A stretch of 64,000 nt of DNA from Dactylellina haptotyla (lineage: Eukaryota > Ascomycota > Orbiliomycetes > Orbiliales > Orbiliaceae). The stretch's first letter is position 1; each line of letters starts with the position of its first letter. The notes under the pieces were generated by a model. That model searched no databases. It was not told the origin of the DNA and saw only the letters and a list, made by a program, of their open reading frames with translations. Of the stretch, positions 22,007 to 35,600 are shown one piece after another. The translations under genes were made by a program, and so were the position numbers. Location of the stretch: the NCBI GenBank assembly GCA_031310005.1, contig CM062382.1, forward strand, positions 1,550,001 through 1,614,000. Direction: 5' to 3'.

Positions 22007-24980
22007 GCTGGAGCCATAGGGAACTCCGCTGACGAAGCGTTCGAGATGGACGAGAGGCTTAAATTCGGCGTTCCTGATATGTACTGGCTCACGCGGTGAT
22101 TCAGGGTCGGCGTGGGTCCCCTGTTCGCGCGTATAATACATGCAAAAAATGAGTTGATTACAGCAGTCAGTCCGTCTTGTGAGGCATTGTTTGCGAATCC
22201 CCACCAAAACATCTGATGCTTATGATAGATATATTTTACAAACCTCACCTACTGCGAAACGACGGCCAAGTGTGTTTCACGTTATCTTGTAACTCGTTCT
22301 CCGTTGGAATAATGAAAGCGCACCAATTTTACACAAGGGTATCGATTTTTAAAAAATTTCAGCTGGGCCACATTCGAGAAAATGCATAAACGGGCAGCTG
22401 CCTTTCCGACTTGCCAGAAACCAAAACCAACTAGTTAGTCCAGGTCATGTTAACAGCAGCCAAAGGTCCGCTTGTTACTCTTTACTCTCGATACAGAACT
22501 ATCCCTCCAAGGCGCAACCTCCTTTGTTAGATCACAGATCGTAAAGCTATCGCCCTTGTCGTTCAGGTGCAACTGAGGGACCATATGCGGGAACGGCGAG
22601 GCTCTGATGCGATAAAATATATTATATTTGCTGTGTTGTCTCTTGTGTTGTCTGTTGTGTTGTCTGTTGTGTTGTCTGTGGTGTTGTCTGTGTGTTGTTT
22701 GTTGTTCAGCGGACCAACCTCACCTTGAGATCAAGGGAGCTTTCACGTGATCCTGGAACAGATCGACCGACCCCTGCGCCGGGGAGAGCTAAGCGCGAAA
22801 CCACCAATCGGCCACGAAGAGCGAGCTCGCTAAAAGGGACGGGTTGCAGTTTGCGGGGATCGGGCCAGCAAGTGGAGATCGTATGAGACGGAGACGTCCA
22901 AGCTCGATGACAGGTTGGAATTCGATCCTCACCCCATGTCAAGTGCCTTTTCTCTCTCTCTCTCTCTCTCCCCGCTCCATTTTTATTTATTTATTTATTT
23001 TTTCATCTACGAGATTTATGCACTCGAGCAAGTACCCAAGTAGATTTTTTTATATTTTTTTTTTCGGTGCACTTCTCCCCGGCACTAACTAATCATCCAC
23101 CCGCTAAGCAGAAAGATCCTCTAAATATTTCGAGAGTCAACCGTGGTCGCTTCAGTATTCTGTCAAAGGCATTCTCCACGCCTTGCCCGCGGTAGCTGAT
23201 GTCTTGAAATTCGAAATTCAGCCGCTAACCTGACCTTGTGTTGAAGGAGTGGTGGGGAATTTTGGGAAGGTCCAGGTAGATTGGAGAATTGCAGAAGTGG
23301 GCCCCATGCAAGACGACGTCATAGCAGCCTTCTGTCAAAACAAGCAAGCCAGGAGCAGTTTTTGGCGAATTGCATGGGAGAAAGAAGAAAACCCACCTCG
23401 TCAAGCATAGAAAATCACCTAGTGTCACTTTTCTCGCATGCTCTCGTAGAAAACTTTGTCGGACGAGGAGGGAGAGAGGGAACCTTCGCTCTACCTTATA
23501 TACAGCTGCTGTTTGGTCGGTCATTTTTTGTGTCATTGGCTGATTTGATGTTCTCTTTCGAAATCAGGCTGAGGTCGTTGCGTGCTTTTAGCTCGACTAT
23601 CTCTGGTGTTTCGCCTCTCCCCTTTCCTACTGCAGCGCTGGTGCTTGCCACTTCTGGACGGTTCTTTGATCTCTGGCCTCTTCGTTTCTCGATTTATTTT
23701 ATTTTATAGCGGTGCAAAAAAAAAAGAACAGGAAGAAGAAATTCTTATATATAATCAAAGCACTCTTGGGGTTTTAGTTTTGTTTGATTAGAGTTGTGTC
23801 GGGGTCGGGAGATTGCCATTGCATTGAAATCAAGGGTGAGCAGCAAAATATAACGAAAGGCCAGAAAGGGCAAGATTTTTTATATCGGCAGCAGGCTGAG
23901 AGGGGGACGAAGGGACACCCCGTTGTTGCAGGTATACCAGAGTATTATTATTATCATCATCATCATCATCATCATCTATTGTCACTTTATTTTTAGTTAA
24001 CATCAGCATTGTCTGGCAAACCGGTGCCCCTGCTGCACTGCTGCCCTGCACTGCTGCCATTCATCCCACCAACACCGAGCGGAGGGCCCAACAGCGCAGT
24101 GGGCCGCTTGCCGGTTTAAATACTTTGCTGCTCGCTCAATCTTCCCCCGGCCGTTTCGTCGAGGAGCGAGCGACGAGCAACAGCGAACAGGACCAGAACC
24201 CAAAACCCAAAATCAAGGAACGAGTCCCCCAAACACCCAAAACAGTCTGGCAGGATCGACGATCATCGCGACAATCACAACGCGGCCCTTCCCAAGACCA
24301 GCACGCCGCACAACCGTCGACTGCCAGCGGGGAGAAAAAGGAAAAACAGGAGGACGAAGAAGACGAAGCACAAGAGAGACTCCCTCTTCCCCATCCGCCC
24401 CCCCTTCCAGTCCCCCCCATCCCCCCCTCCCCCAAAGAGAACCAACCAGAGCCACTCCCGGTCCACCAGCTGGTCGGCGGGTCCTTGCGCGAGACGCCGC
24501 CGCCGCCGCAGCAGCAGCAGCAGCAGCAAGAGGAGAACAGACGACAGCACCAACCACCCCCCTCCCTCTTGCCCTCTGCATCAGTGATCAGTCGTGCCAG
24601 CGGAAATTTCAACAGATCGGTCTCGAAAAAATCAAGGAACACACCTAGCGTGGTACATTACCATATCCACAACCCACCTTGCTAGCTTGCTTGACCTAGC
24701 CCGCTTGCTGCTTGCTCGAGTAGCCTACCTACCTACCTCACAGGTAATATTATCCCCATGTTGCTTACCTGACTTGCCTGATGGCGCTGGGTGGAGTAGC
24801 AATTCAGGTGTATTCGTTCCTGATCGGATCTAACACTGACCCGTTCCCAGCTCACGCCTCGATCGATTAACCGTCTGGTATTGATTGTGTCACTCTGCCT
24901 GCTTTCTCACCACATATTACATATATCTATCGACAATACACTACTTATTCGACGCCTCAGCGTCTAAGTCGATCCCTACA
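22007..24980. other. 3-kb divergent region between HDA1 and the CP2-type gene
   Basis: This holds the upstream regions of two regulators. Simple sequence is abundant: a TGTTGTCTG-type minisatellite at 22,633-22,705, CT repeats near 22,950-22,970, TTTA repeats near 22,985, CAT/TAT trinucleotides at 23,942-23,976, homopolymeric C runs near 24,400-24,440 and CAG repeats near 24,512-24,530. The open frames at 24125-24685 and opposite it have no ATG-supported start and consist of composition bias. A long 5' leader of the CP2 gene is likely. Confidence 0.5.
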
Positions 24981-27889
24981 ATGTTCCGAAACAGGTATGC
25001 ACCCTTGTCCTTCCCCTTCTCCAGATTCTTCCCCTCTCTTCAATCTATCAATTGGTCGAGTATTCGACTGTTCCCTCCGTTCCCCATCCACTTGGTTCAT
25101 CCGAGCAGGCGTTGTGATCACCGACCCTCCAATGTTTCACTCACAAGATCCCCATGATTGCGCCGGGGGGGAATGGTCCTTTCCAGACCATATACTCAGC
25201 AAGGAAAATACTCGAATGTTCCTGCAGATCCCCCCCCAAAACAATACTACCATCCACCTTTCACCACCTCCCCGTAATTCATTCTGTGCAATACACACCG
25301 TTTCTTTAGAAACAAGAACAAATCGAATGACCAACTAAGAGGAACGATGTCATAATTTTGCGGATTCCAATTTACTCGTCCAACTCTTCTCATTGTCCGT
25401 TCAACACTGACTTCACTTCAGGCAATCTTCGCAAAAGCCTCCAGATGAACTCTTCGAAAGATTCAGGCTATCATTTCCAGATGTCACCAGCACCGCAGGG
25501 GAGCAACTCCCATCAAGTGGTAACGGAATTCAGGACCCGACCTTGAACCCGGCATCCAGGTTTGCTAAACCCCAACCCCACCACACCCTTTATACTCGGG
25601 GAATACAAATATATCATCAATCGGACGAATATCGGCTAACCAAGCGACTATCTATTCTAGATTTGGGCACGAAGATCTCGATCCCACCCCGCGGGCGGCA
25701 GCGGAACCGTTTAGATTTACCCCATCATTGCTTGATCCGACATCTGCAGCATTTGCAGCGTTCGCGAATCAGCCGCCTGGCTATTACACTCCAACCCCTG
25801 GGAATCCACAGCCGCCTCCATTTTCCGAAGCCAATGTTGACATCCAAACTCCAAATATCGGGATCGGAATTGGTCCTCCCATCACCGCCGCGTCAAATGG
25901 AACCATCATTAACGCGACCCCAGTATACACTGCCCATTCTATAAACCCACAGCAGTTTCACAACTACCACCCTTTCTTAGCCCCGTCCATTCACCAGGAA
26001 TACGCGCTTCACAATTTCGACGCGCCGGCGTCGCCTAAAGGCAGCCCGATGGAAATATCAGGTCGTGAGGATGAAATTTCAGAGTTCAAACAAGCCTTTC
26101 ATACTTCCGAAGGCCCTGAGATAAGACATATCATGTCGCATCCCGGTATTGAGCAGTATGTCATCAATATATAACGAACTAAAAATATTAGAAGTAAATT
26201 CTGACAAGATGATAGATTTCGGTTTCATGTAACTCTCAATGCTCCCACTGCCATGATACGGCATCCCGATGAAATACCAGTCACCTATCTTAATAAAGGG
26301 CAGGCATATACCATTAGTATTGTAGATACTGCACCTCCTTCGGTGGTTAGTGGGATTCTCCGATACCGAAGCTTTATCCGGATCTCCTTTCAAGACGAGG
26401 GCCAGAGGCAACGAGCGGCTACTTGTTGGCAACTTTGGAAGGAAGGCCGGGGCACCAACGAGGCACACCAACGTGGTGGCAAGCTTCAAGCAGTCGAATT
26501 TGTGAATACATCTATTACCGGAGAGGATGAAAAGAAACGTGGACGTGTCGACGTGGATACAGCTTCCTTCGACGGTTTTTCCGTTATTTGGTCCCCTGCT
26601 CCGACCATATTTGAAACGGCTGTTTCCGTTCGATTCAATTTCCTTTCAACAGACTTTAGCCACTCGAAAGGAGTTAAAGGAATACCCGTTCGGCTTTGTG
26701 CAAAAACCGAAATGATCTCGTCTGGTTCCCCCCAGCCCTCTAATGATCAACCGGAGGTATGCTATTGCAAAGTCAAGCTTTTCCGAGACCATGGAGCAGA
26801 GCGAAAACTTGCAAACGATGTTCTCCATGTGAGGAAAACCATGGATAAGCTTAAACAGCAGGCAGATGCTTCAGATGAATCAGGAAATAGCAAAAAACGA
26901 AAAGATTCATTGGCTAGTAGCAAATCCTCAAATTTAGATAACGGGAAACCAGGGAAGGCGGTCAAGCATAAAAGAACGTGGTCCATCTCATCGACCAGCT
27001 CAGCCAGTGGGAATAAGACAAATGACGATGACATTAACCAAAAAATAAGTGCTTTGCAGGATATGTTTACTAGTACACGTCCTGTCAGCGTTTTATACCT
27101 CAGAGGAGAGGAGGCCGACGACCCTGACCTATACCCGGTCCATCTCCCTGGGGAAACCCATGAAGGCGTCGACGAGAACTGGATGAGACGACCATCTACA
27201 ACTAGTATGATAAGCAGCGCCAGTGCCTCTTCGTTTGTTTCACCAAGTCCGAGCTCGGCATCTCTCCCAAGTCATCATGATTTCCAAACGGGCGATCGGC
27301 CTGATACCGAGAATTCAAGATCTATTAATCAACGCTTCACCTCAAACGATGTGACGAGAATTAAAACAAATAATGACGCTGGTATCCTCGCTGGATGGAT
27401 AGAGGCAATTGGTATCGACCCAAGCTATGTTCCCCCCGTTGATCGCCAACCCAAGGCCGGTAGGTTCACATCCACTCTGGAAGCCGAAGCCTAGGTTATA
27501 CCTACCGTAAAGAGTTTTTTCTAACTGGAACAGTAATGTGTGTATACGTTCTTAACACAATGGCGCCCTCCGGTGTCGAGCAGAATTATTATAAAGCAGT
27601 GTATCTTCGAGAACGCACCGAAAACTGCTTAACGGGCCAAGTGGCTATTAAATGCGGCGTAGATTCGTCCCATATACGCCGCGTTATACGTGTCGACGCG
27701 CGAGGTCTCCACAGCATCGTAGACGATGATGTCGTCCGGGAAATGAGAGAAGGCCAAGACATGAAGGTCCAGTTTCTTGATATAAGTAATGCTATGCTCT
27801 CTCCGCCACAAACAGAGTGGGGGCCAGAGATGAACGATGAGTCTAAAGATATGTTTGATAAGGGATGGGAAATGCGGTTGTGCTTTTGA
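24981..27889 (+). CDS. Grainyhead/CP2-family transcription factor
   Basis: Exons 24981-24994, 25422-25559, 25661-26155, 26216-27459 and 27534-27889 give 748 residues in frame. The first coding exon is 14 nt (MFRN plus two bases), before a 427-bp intron. Residues ~50-180 are Pro/Asn-rich. The CP2 DNA-binding region follows (EQFRFHVTLNAPTAMIRHP, PVTYLNKGQAYTISI, RYRSFIRISF, VEFVNTSI, FSVIW, GVKGIPVRLC). After it comes a Ser/Lys-rich linker, and exon 5 encodes a ubiquitin-like C-terminal domain (YYKAVYLRERT, VIRVDARGL, VDDDVVREMREGQDM) used for oligomerisation in this family. In Neurospora the homologue CSP-2 acts in cell-wall remodelling and conidial separation; a similar role is inference. Splices between exons 2/3 and 4/5 are supported by CTAAC-type branch points. 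Confidence 0.9.
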
Positions 27890-28584
27890 AATTTGCTTGA
27901 AACGTTTTCGCGGAGGTTTTATGACACTTTGAGACGACATGTTTGAGTTTGGATGGTCAGCATTTTCATTCTTTTGATGATATAGATGAGCCTTGTGCGC
28001 GAGTCGGTTTTTATTTCAACATTTCCAGATGAATGGTTTATTTTGATGGTTATATGCGGCCTTAATTGTCATATCCTAATTTCCCAAGGAATCCAAAGCT
28101 TCTTGGTCTTGCTCGTGTATCTAAATGTAAGATCCAGACGATATTGGATGCGAATCGTTGCTACCTTTCTACCTGTCTATCGCACCATTTCATGTGCCAA
28201 TGTCATCATTTCGTGCCGCTTGACCGCAGAGGATATGTGCGATGGCTTAAGGTGTTAATAGTTGACATAAATCACCCGGCAAAGGTCTAAATATGATTAC
28301 CCCGTTCACAAGATCATTCAATTATAAATTTATGATATCATATTGCAAGTAACGAGAGAAAATCATTGCATGCGCACCAGTCCAGCTGTCCCAAAATTGC
28401 TCGCTATTAAAGGGAGATGGAAACAGAGAGCAAGAAATAGCGTAGAAACTATATATGTACATTGTTATTATTATTATTATTATCGCGATTGCCATCATCC
28501 TCCTCCAGAGTCTTCATGGCTTTCTATATTGGGCGAGATGTTCAGGCGGTAGTGGGACATGAAATATGGCCAAAAGCGCTGTCC
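27890..28584. other. Convergent intergenic region
   Basis: 695 bp between the CP2-type gene and the metalloprotease 3' end. A TTA trinucleotide repeat lies at about 28,464-28,484. No gene was seen. Confidence 0.5.
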
Positions 28585-31512
28585 TTACTGATATAGAATA
28601 GTGAAAGAGTCTACCCACTGTGTTTGCATGAATGCCTATTAGAAATCGATCGTATCCCAAAGTTGCCGGATCTCACCTGTCCAATTGTGCCTGAGATGCC
28701 CACAAGCCTATACCCCCGTGGCGGAATCATGGTGTAACTAGAAAAGGTTTAGTATAACCTGCTATTCATAGGGATTTCATGATGAACATACTGTGAGCCG
28801 CCATTTACATTGCCGAAAAAGGGTGAACGTCTCCCAAGAGTTGTTAATATACTACAACCATCTATCCAGAATCCGCTCCGGACTGAAAACCCAAGCAGCG
28901 ACTCCCCTCTTCTCGTATCAAGGTGGAATTCTGAACAAGAGCCTGTTTTGTACCCGAATGTTAAAGTAGAGCTGTCGTCAAACGTGAATTCGATCCCATT
29001 AAGCCTAGAATATTTATATTGTATTACCATCTTCCGCTTAACCATGGTATTAATGTAAAAAGAGTATAGAGGGTTGACTCACGCTGCGTTCGAATAAACG
29101 TGTATAACATTAAGAACCCGGTTTGTCCCAAGCGGGAAAATTACCTCCGTTGAAGTGCCTCCCCCTAACCCTAGATTCATGCTTCTATATGCTTTCGTAC
29201 CGTTTGAAAGCTTAAGTGCGGAATTCGCGGCAACCAAGAAGTCGCTAATTTCCGAATACCCGTTTCCAATAGTGAAGATTCCCAGCTTAATCTTTGCAGG
29301 TTTTTCAAGGGTTGTGATTTTTGAGAGCACACAAGACTCCGTTATGACAAGGCTGCGTTCGACTTTCGGGAAAACCTCGCTATTATAGAGAAAAAGTCTC
29401 AGCTAAAAGATCTTTTAGACTTGCTTTAGGATGAAAGGGTGAATACAAATAACTTTGCAGAATGTCGTTAATATATATTTCAACCCAGGCAACCCCAGAT
29501 GAAGATGATATCACAACAGCGCCGTCTATACCGTACACCTGTGGATTATCGCCTTCGAACAGAATTGGTGGATCTGAAGCGGATTTGAAGCATGGGTGGA
29601 ACCTAAACCGCAATACATCTAGCCGATGCCAACGACATTCATCCTTTGGAGTACACAATCTTGAAGTCTGTTAGTGTCATGTAAAATCATGGATAAAGAC
29701 TTAAACAAACCTTTGGCCGGGAGACTTTGTCCTGGTCGAGTACGACTCCTAATATACCCGGTTATGTTAATAAACTTAACTATTAGTTACTATATGACGA
29801 GGCTTCATACTCTTGTAACAAATGATCGGTTCAACCGTACATAATCTCTAACCTGCTCGGAAATTAATTAATCAATGAAGATCAGTTGAGCAAAAGTATT
29901 TAAGATTACCATAATCCCAGACGGCTGATGCGGACAACCAAATGCATGTCCTATCTCATGCAGAAATGCCCCGATGCCGACGCAACAGGCCTCCCTAATC
30001 TTCGTTAATCCCATGTCTCCAAGGTCTGGGCAATAATAAGGCCTACCAATACGATCCAGACTCTCCCGCATCATTTGCAATAATTTTTGTGTCTGTCCTT
30101 GTACAATCCGTGAACTTTGAGCGTGTTAGATTATAAAAAGCTAGTATCATGAATATCATAAAACCTACACAGGATACAACGTCTTCGATAGATGTTGGCC
30201 AGGAGTGGAGAGAGTGACTGCCAAATATACCCATCTGAATAAACCCAGCCCCGCCTCCAAGTGCAGCATGGCCAGTAATCAGGCCAACATCGGGGTCCCA
30301 TTTCGAATCTACTATCAGAACCGCGACGTACTTTTTATCGTACACTGATTTAGGAGAGAAATACGTTTCGACAGCTTTATAGGCTATATTCCACAGTTCC
30401 CCCTTTCTTTTTCCATTTGGGTTCTGCTGGGCGATATCATGATCTCGGATTTCGGCGACAGTTTTCTCAGAACGGAGGATATGAACTTTTGGCATATTTC
30501 TAGGCATTTTATCGCGATGGGATATTGATTCGGTAGCCCATGTTTCTTCAAACCTAAACGTCCTGCGACCAAATTTATTCTTGGCCATCTCTTCCGCTGT
30601 ATATGCTTGCCAAAGGTAAGCTGCCATACGAAATTTCTTGATAGCAGTATCCAAATCGTTAGAAATGTTTTTGGATTTCTCTGAAGGACAGTCAAAAGTT
30701 CCAAGTGAATCTTTCCCAAGCAGAATGACCAAATGAAGAGGCGGGGCTGCAAGAGGCATCATGTGAATGGTGAATTGTGATTTCAAAGCCATTATTGTTC
30801 GAGGAGATACGTATTCAAACTGGAGTTTATTTGGACCCGGTTCAAGGTAAACAAGGGCCCGGAAATAACCATCTGAAACAGGCCAAGTTGTGGAAGGAAA
30901 GTTGCCGTGATGATGGTGGACCACAAGGGAGCCGTCCTGGGGTTGATCACTTTTACCGCATTGGCCGAAGACCAATAGAACTGAGGAAAATGTCCAAGAT
31001 CCATCATTGATGGAAAGTATTCGAGGCGCATTCGGTGACAACGTTTGGACTGGTTGCATCTGCTGGGTTTGCTGGATTGTCTAATTCAGGCTGGGTAATT
31101 AGTAAACTACGATTGCATAAATGGTGATTTATAGGGCTCTGAAAAACATCAAATAGAAATATAGCAGATAACGAACATAAGTGGATTGACGTTTTAGTAC
31201 TGGAGATTCGAATGCTTCTTGGGCAGTCTCATCTAAGGAAGTTGCACTTGGCTGAGGCGGAATGGCTGGTATAAATTGCTGGGATGAAATGGAGGCTCGA
31301 CCTGAGTCACTTAAGCCATTGCTAGTTGGTATAAGTGATGGAGAAGATAAACTGGGCGTTATGGTTACACCATCTCTTATCACTCCTGATTCAAATGTTT
31401 GGGATCCGTCTGAGAGGTTGTGAATCGATTCCACTGGGCTAGTTTCATGCAAAGCAGTGAGGCTCTGGCGAGACCGACGCCGAAGGCTTGTAAATTTGAG
31501 TTTGCCCAGCAT
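28585..31512 (-). CDS. Metzincin-like zinc metalloprotease with jacalin-like C-terminal domain (YIL108W family)
   Basis: Eleven exons (31512-31177, 31080-30169, 30114-30047, 29994-29910, 29852-29811, 29748-29711, 29659-29447, 29379-29083, 29004-28792, 28737-28677, 28617-28585) total 2,298 nt, 765 residues. The zinc motif HEIGHAFGCPH (HExxHxxGxxH) starts near residue 451, preceded by CTRTDTKIIANDAGESG and followed by MVRDYVRLNRSF. This is the arrangement of the putative peptidase family of yeast YIL108W. The last ~150 residues resemble a jacalin-type beta-prism lectin: ALNGIEFTFDDSSTLTFG, SGFWIDGCSILT, GNVNGGS, PPRGYRLVGISGTIGQ and WVDSFTIL. No signal peptide is evident, so a cytosolic enzyme is likely. 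The substrate is unknown. All junctions keep phase, and several are fixed by family motifs. Confidence 0.88.
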
Positions 31513-32632
31513 GGCGCATTAACCAGCGACCTTCCGTTGTGAAGGACAGGCTTTGGGTAAATTTCAGGGAAGGGAAGCACCAGATGCTGGGCAATAATAT
31601 CGACGCGATTGAAATTCTTGACGTTACTTTGGACAATTAAGATAGCTGAACGTCGGGGTGCGCATATGTATCCCGTCAGAAGTTAAGGTTTAGTCGCGAA
31701 TGGGACTTTAGATTCGACCGAGAGATGTACCAGCAAGGGCATCCGCCGGATACCACGGATGAAAGTTTCTAGTCGAAAGTATGCTAGGATTTGTATTACA
31801 GATTTACACGCTCCTCGTCCCTAAGATTTCCAAGGTGAGGTACCGAATTCTGTTGACCGCTGTTTGATTCTTAGTGTGATAGATGAGAGCTGTCTTGTTA
31901 GACTCAGACACCTTACCGAGTGATGAGAGAAGTTTCCGAGTCGAGCCAGCCAAGAGCATATACGCGATAGGATATGCAGTATTCAAATAATTGTTCGGCA
32001 AGCACAACGAACAATGTTGATTCCATATAATCCTGTAGGTCGCTGTTTCGGGTGCCAATGAAGGATTCGAATATCTCTAAGGGGCATTTGCCAACAAGCA
32101 AACGACAACGAAATATGTGTACTTTGAGGCGCGCGAGCGTGTCTGTGTTTGTGTCTCTGTTAGGGGAATTCCTGTACAATCTAACGCAAAGTCAATGTCT
32201 TTGCCAGATGGGTGCCAGACGGTGGCCGAATCGACATCAAATAGCTTGTGATACGATGCGTTTGATATTGAGCAGCAGAGGGAGAAATTGCGACCATAGC
32301 GCATATCTGATATGCATATCTGATATGCATATCTTCCTGCGGTACATGACGTAGCTATGCAGATAAGTGTTCCTTGCTAGTCCGTTTCACATCCAACAAA
32401 TCAAACATAACCGACTAACCAACACAGGTAAATCAAAAGCGTGGCACTGTGTAAAATACAAACAAAAGTTTAAAAATTTTTTAAATTCAAACAGATACTT
32501 AGATAAGGAAGAAAATAAAGAGGAAAAAATAGGAAGAAGGGAGCGTTTATGCTGCTGCCAAACAAGCGCAAAGAGAGGTTGTGAATTCAAACGTAAAGTA
32601 TACAAGACGCTAACAAGCCGATGTTCCAAGTT
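31513..32632. other. Intergenic region, metalloprotease 5' side to SWI1 3' side
   Basis: 1.1 kb. There is a short tandem repeat of an ATATCTGATATGC-type unit at about 32,300-32,330. Open frames here are short and unsupported. Confidence 0.5.
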
Positions 32633-35600
32633 TTAAAATACATCATCCTTCTCCGTATAGCTGCCACCAAAGCCTGTGAATTCGCACATGCTATTCAGAG
32701 CCTTCGCGTCGATACTCTGATTCATCAAAGCCCCGAACAAAATTTCTTTCTTCGATGCCATCCCCGCCAGAAACATATTTTTAAGACTATCCGCTTCGTT
32801 ATCCAAAAGATTCAATGTCTCAATCGAGCCCAGGAGGCCGTCATAACCACCTTCTCCGCCGGAAGTCATGGATAGATTGCGGAGGACGGTTGCGCCTCGT
32901 TGGATGACGCGGGAGAAAGGCTGGCCATCATCTTGATAAGATGATCCGCGGCCACCAACCGGTCGAATCATTTGCTGCTGAGTGCTAAGGAAATAAACAA
33001 GACGGACGAGGCTGTGGGCGAACCCATCCTCCGAAGATAACCATGACAAAGCAAGATGGTAATCCTCCTGAGCAGCAATCCCCGAAAGAATTTCTGCCGC
33101 TAGCATGCCTTGTTCCAGGTAGGGCTTCCTAGCCTCTACGGCCTGGGGTAGCATCATACGAACATTATCAGCAACAGGAATTGGCGATATCGCTAGAGCG
33201 AATGAGCGTGTCAAAATATCCCACGGTCGGTCTGTACCAGGTGCGGCAGAAAACAGCTCTTTGAAAAACCCACGGTTGGGCTCATCTCTAACCAAGAGCT
33301 TGGCGAGGCTGTCGACTGCTGGTGGAAGGTATCTGTGAATAGACGGATGATATGATGCAAACAAAGGTAGAGATCTCCCCGCGGAGTACGGCCCGGGTTG
33401 GGGTGCAAACGCAAGAATAAATCGTAGAAGCCCAAGTGCTTCTTGTTTGCCAGGTAAGATTATAGATTGCGAGAGGTTGGATAAAAATATAATCATGTCT
33501 TTCATGAAATCCAGAGTATTATTGTTAGACCGAAGAAGCAGTTTCGTGTTGCACATAATGTCGATAACACTGGCAACAAATTTGATGACACTGCTCTCCG
33601 CTAATGGATCGTGGTTTGATTCAAAGAAGGAGAGGTTCCGGAAAATTGTCGTTATAGCAATAAGCCGATCTGCAGCTCTATCCAATTCGTAAGGGCGGCT
33701 GCCAACCTTAGGTACCGCAAGTAAAGTATTTGCTTCCTGTCTGCAACCTCTGAGTACTTCTTCGTAGGGAGGGAAAAATGGTTCATCATCCAGTTCTACA
33801 ACACTATCTTTCAGGAGTAGAACCTCGGACTCTGCCACATCGACCAGTGTCTCAACTAAATCTTCACAGCTCTTTAAAGATAAAGACCACTGGGATTCGA
33901 CAGAAACTGTTACAAGAGTATCCAACGCTAGCCTAACCTCTGCTTGCAGGCCAGATTTTAGACTCATCGTGAGCGCATGGACATCGATTATTCCCAACTC
34001 ATTAAATGTAGGGACAGTCGGGCGTAGATGTACTATTTCTGTACCGATGCCGCTTAGTACTGCCACATCAACACCACCATGCGTGTCCAATCCACGAACT
34101 TTAGGCTTAAAATGTAAGTCGTGTTTTTCTCGAACCGGATTACCGCCAGACTGTGATATATCGGACTGCTGGGGAAGCCCTGGGGCAACTTGTTGGGTGG
34201 GAGGAGCACCTTTGTTCGGCATCTGATTTGGGTTGAATTGCATGACCCCGCTCGGCACTGCTGGGGGAAATGAGGAGTGGGCTCCCACATGTGGGACAGC
34301 CTTATTACTAGGTAAGTTTTGTGGGAACGAAGCATTTGAGTTTTGGAAGCCATTTGGATTCGAGCCAGGGAAGCTTAGCACAGCTGGATCTTGCGGCTGC
34401 TTTGTGGGGCTTTGCGAGGTTAAGGGTGGCTGTTTAACCATATTTGAGTGTGATGCCATCCCTGAATTCGGCCCTGGCATCGAGATGGTTTGTTGCGCCT
34501 GTGTACTTTTTCTGTAGGCGTCTTCAAAAGGCGCTAAGGTTGCTTGGTATACGTGGGCTAGCTGATCAGCAATTCCAGGATTGACTTCGGTATTTATTTG
34601 CAGGCTTTGCGCAACAGACGCCCATTGATTATTCCCGGTAACGTTGCGGTGACCACCGAAGCGTTGAACCTGTAGGTAAAGCGGGAATAGGTGTATTTGC
34701 CGATCCCCCATCGGAGGTGTGAGGGTCGCGATGGGTGTACCTCGTTTCTGCATGAAATCTTGAAGAGAACGAGCGAATTGGTCTGGGTTCGGGGCACCGC
34801 GTCCAGTCACCTTTGCATTAGGATTCGGGTGCGATCCAGGCAGTGTAGATACAGGTACATTCCTTCCATGGTGAGCTATCAACTGCCCACCCTGCATCTG
34901 AGTTGATTGTTGGATTAGTTTATGCTGCTGCTGCTGCTGCTGCTGCTGTCGCTGTAGTTGAGAGTACATAGCCTGGGCTTGTGGGTTCCCAGGGAAGTTC
35001 GGGGGTACATTCATGGATGCTCCGGGGGCATTAGGTGGGGAGAATGCACGCTGAGGTTGGACCCCAAATCCCGCGTTGAATCCAGGACTATGTTGAGGTT
35101 GCGGTGGGAAGCCGTGGGGGGTGACACTGCGAGTAGCGCTATGCTCTGACGTCGCGGATCCTTGTGGCAGAAAGATGTGCTGTTGGTTAGCCGGTGAGAA
35201 TGGACTCGGGGATTGTGTCGCCATCCGCTTTGGCGGAGGTTGGCCAGTACTAGCAATAGCGCCAGTGTTTGGCGTCTTGTAGACCTGACTCTGCATGATA
35301 GGTGATGGCGTACCATTGTTTGGAGCACCCTGGCCTAACTGGGGAATGAAAGAAGGAGTGGCGCTGAGAGGCCTCTGCGGTACATTCGGGTTTCCTGCGC
35401 CATACATGTGGTACATTTGGCCGCCGGAAACCTGGCTGGCGCTGCTCTGGGGGGTCTGGGAACGAGAACTTGGTAGAACTCCCGCAGTTTGACGCGGCGA
35501 AATGTTGACTGAGTCTTCGCGTGGTCGAGCCCTCTTGAGAGGAACTACTGGGTTGACGTGATACGATGGTGTTTGGAATCCAGGCGATGGATGGCGAGCA

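Noticed and set aside
24125-24685. 186-residue Pro/Gln-rich open frame upstream of the CP2-type gene
   Set aside because: It starts at a non-ATG codon, equally long frames lie opposite, and it consists of CAG and C-rich simple sequence; a leader is more likely.
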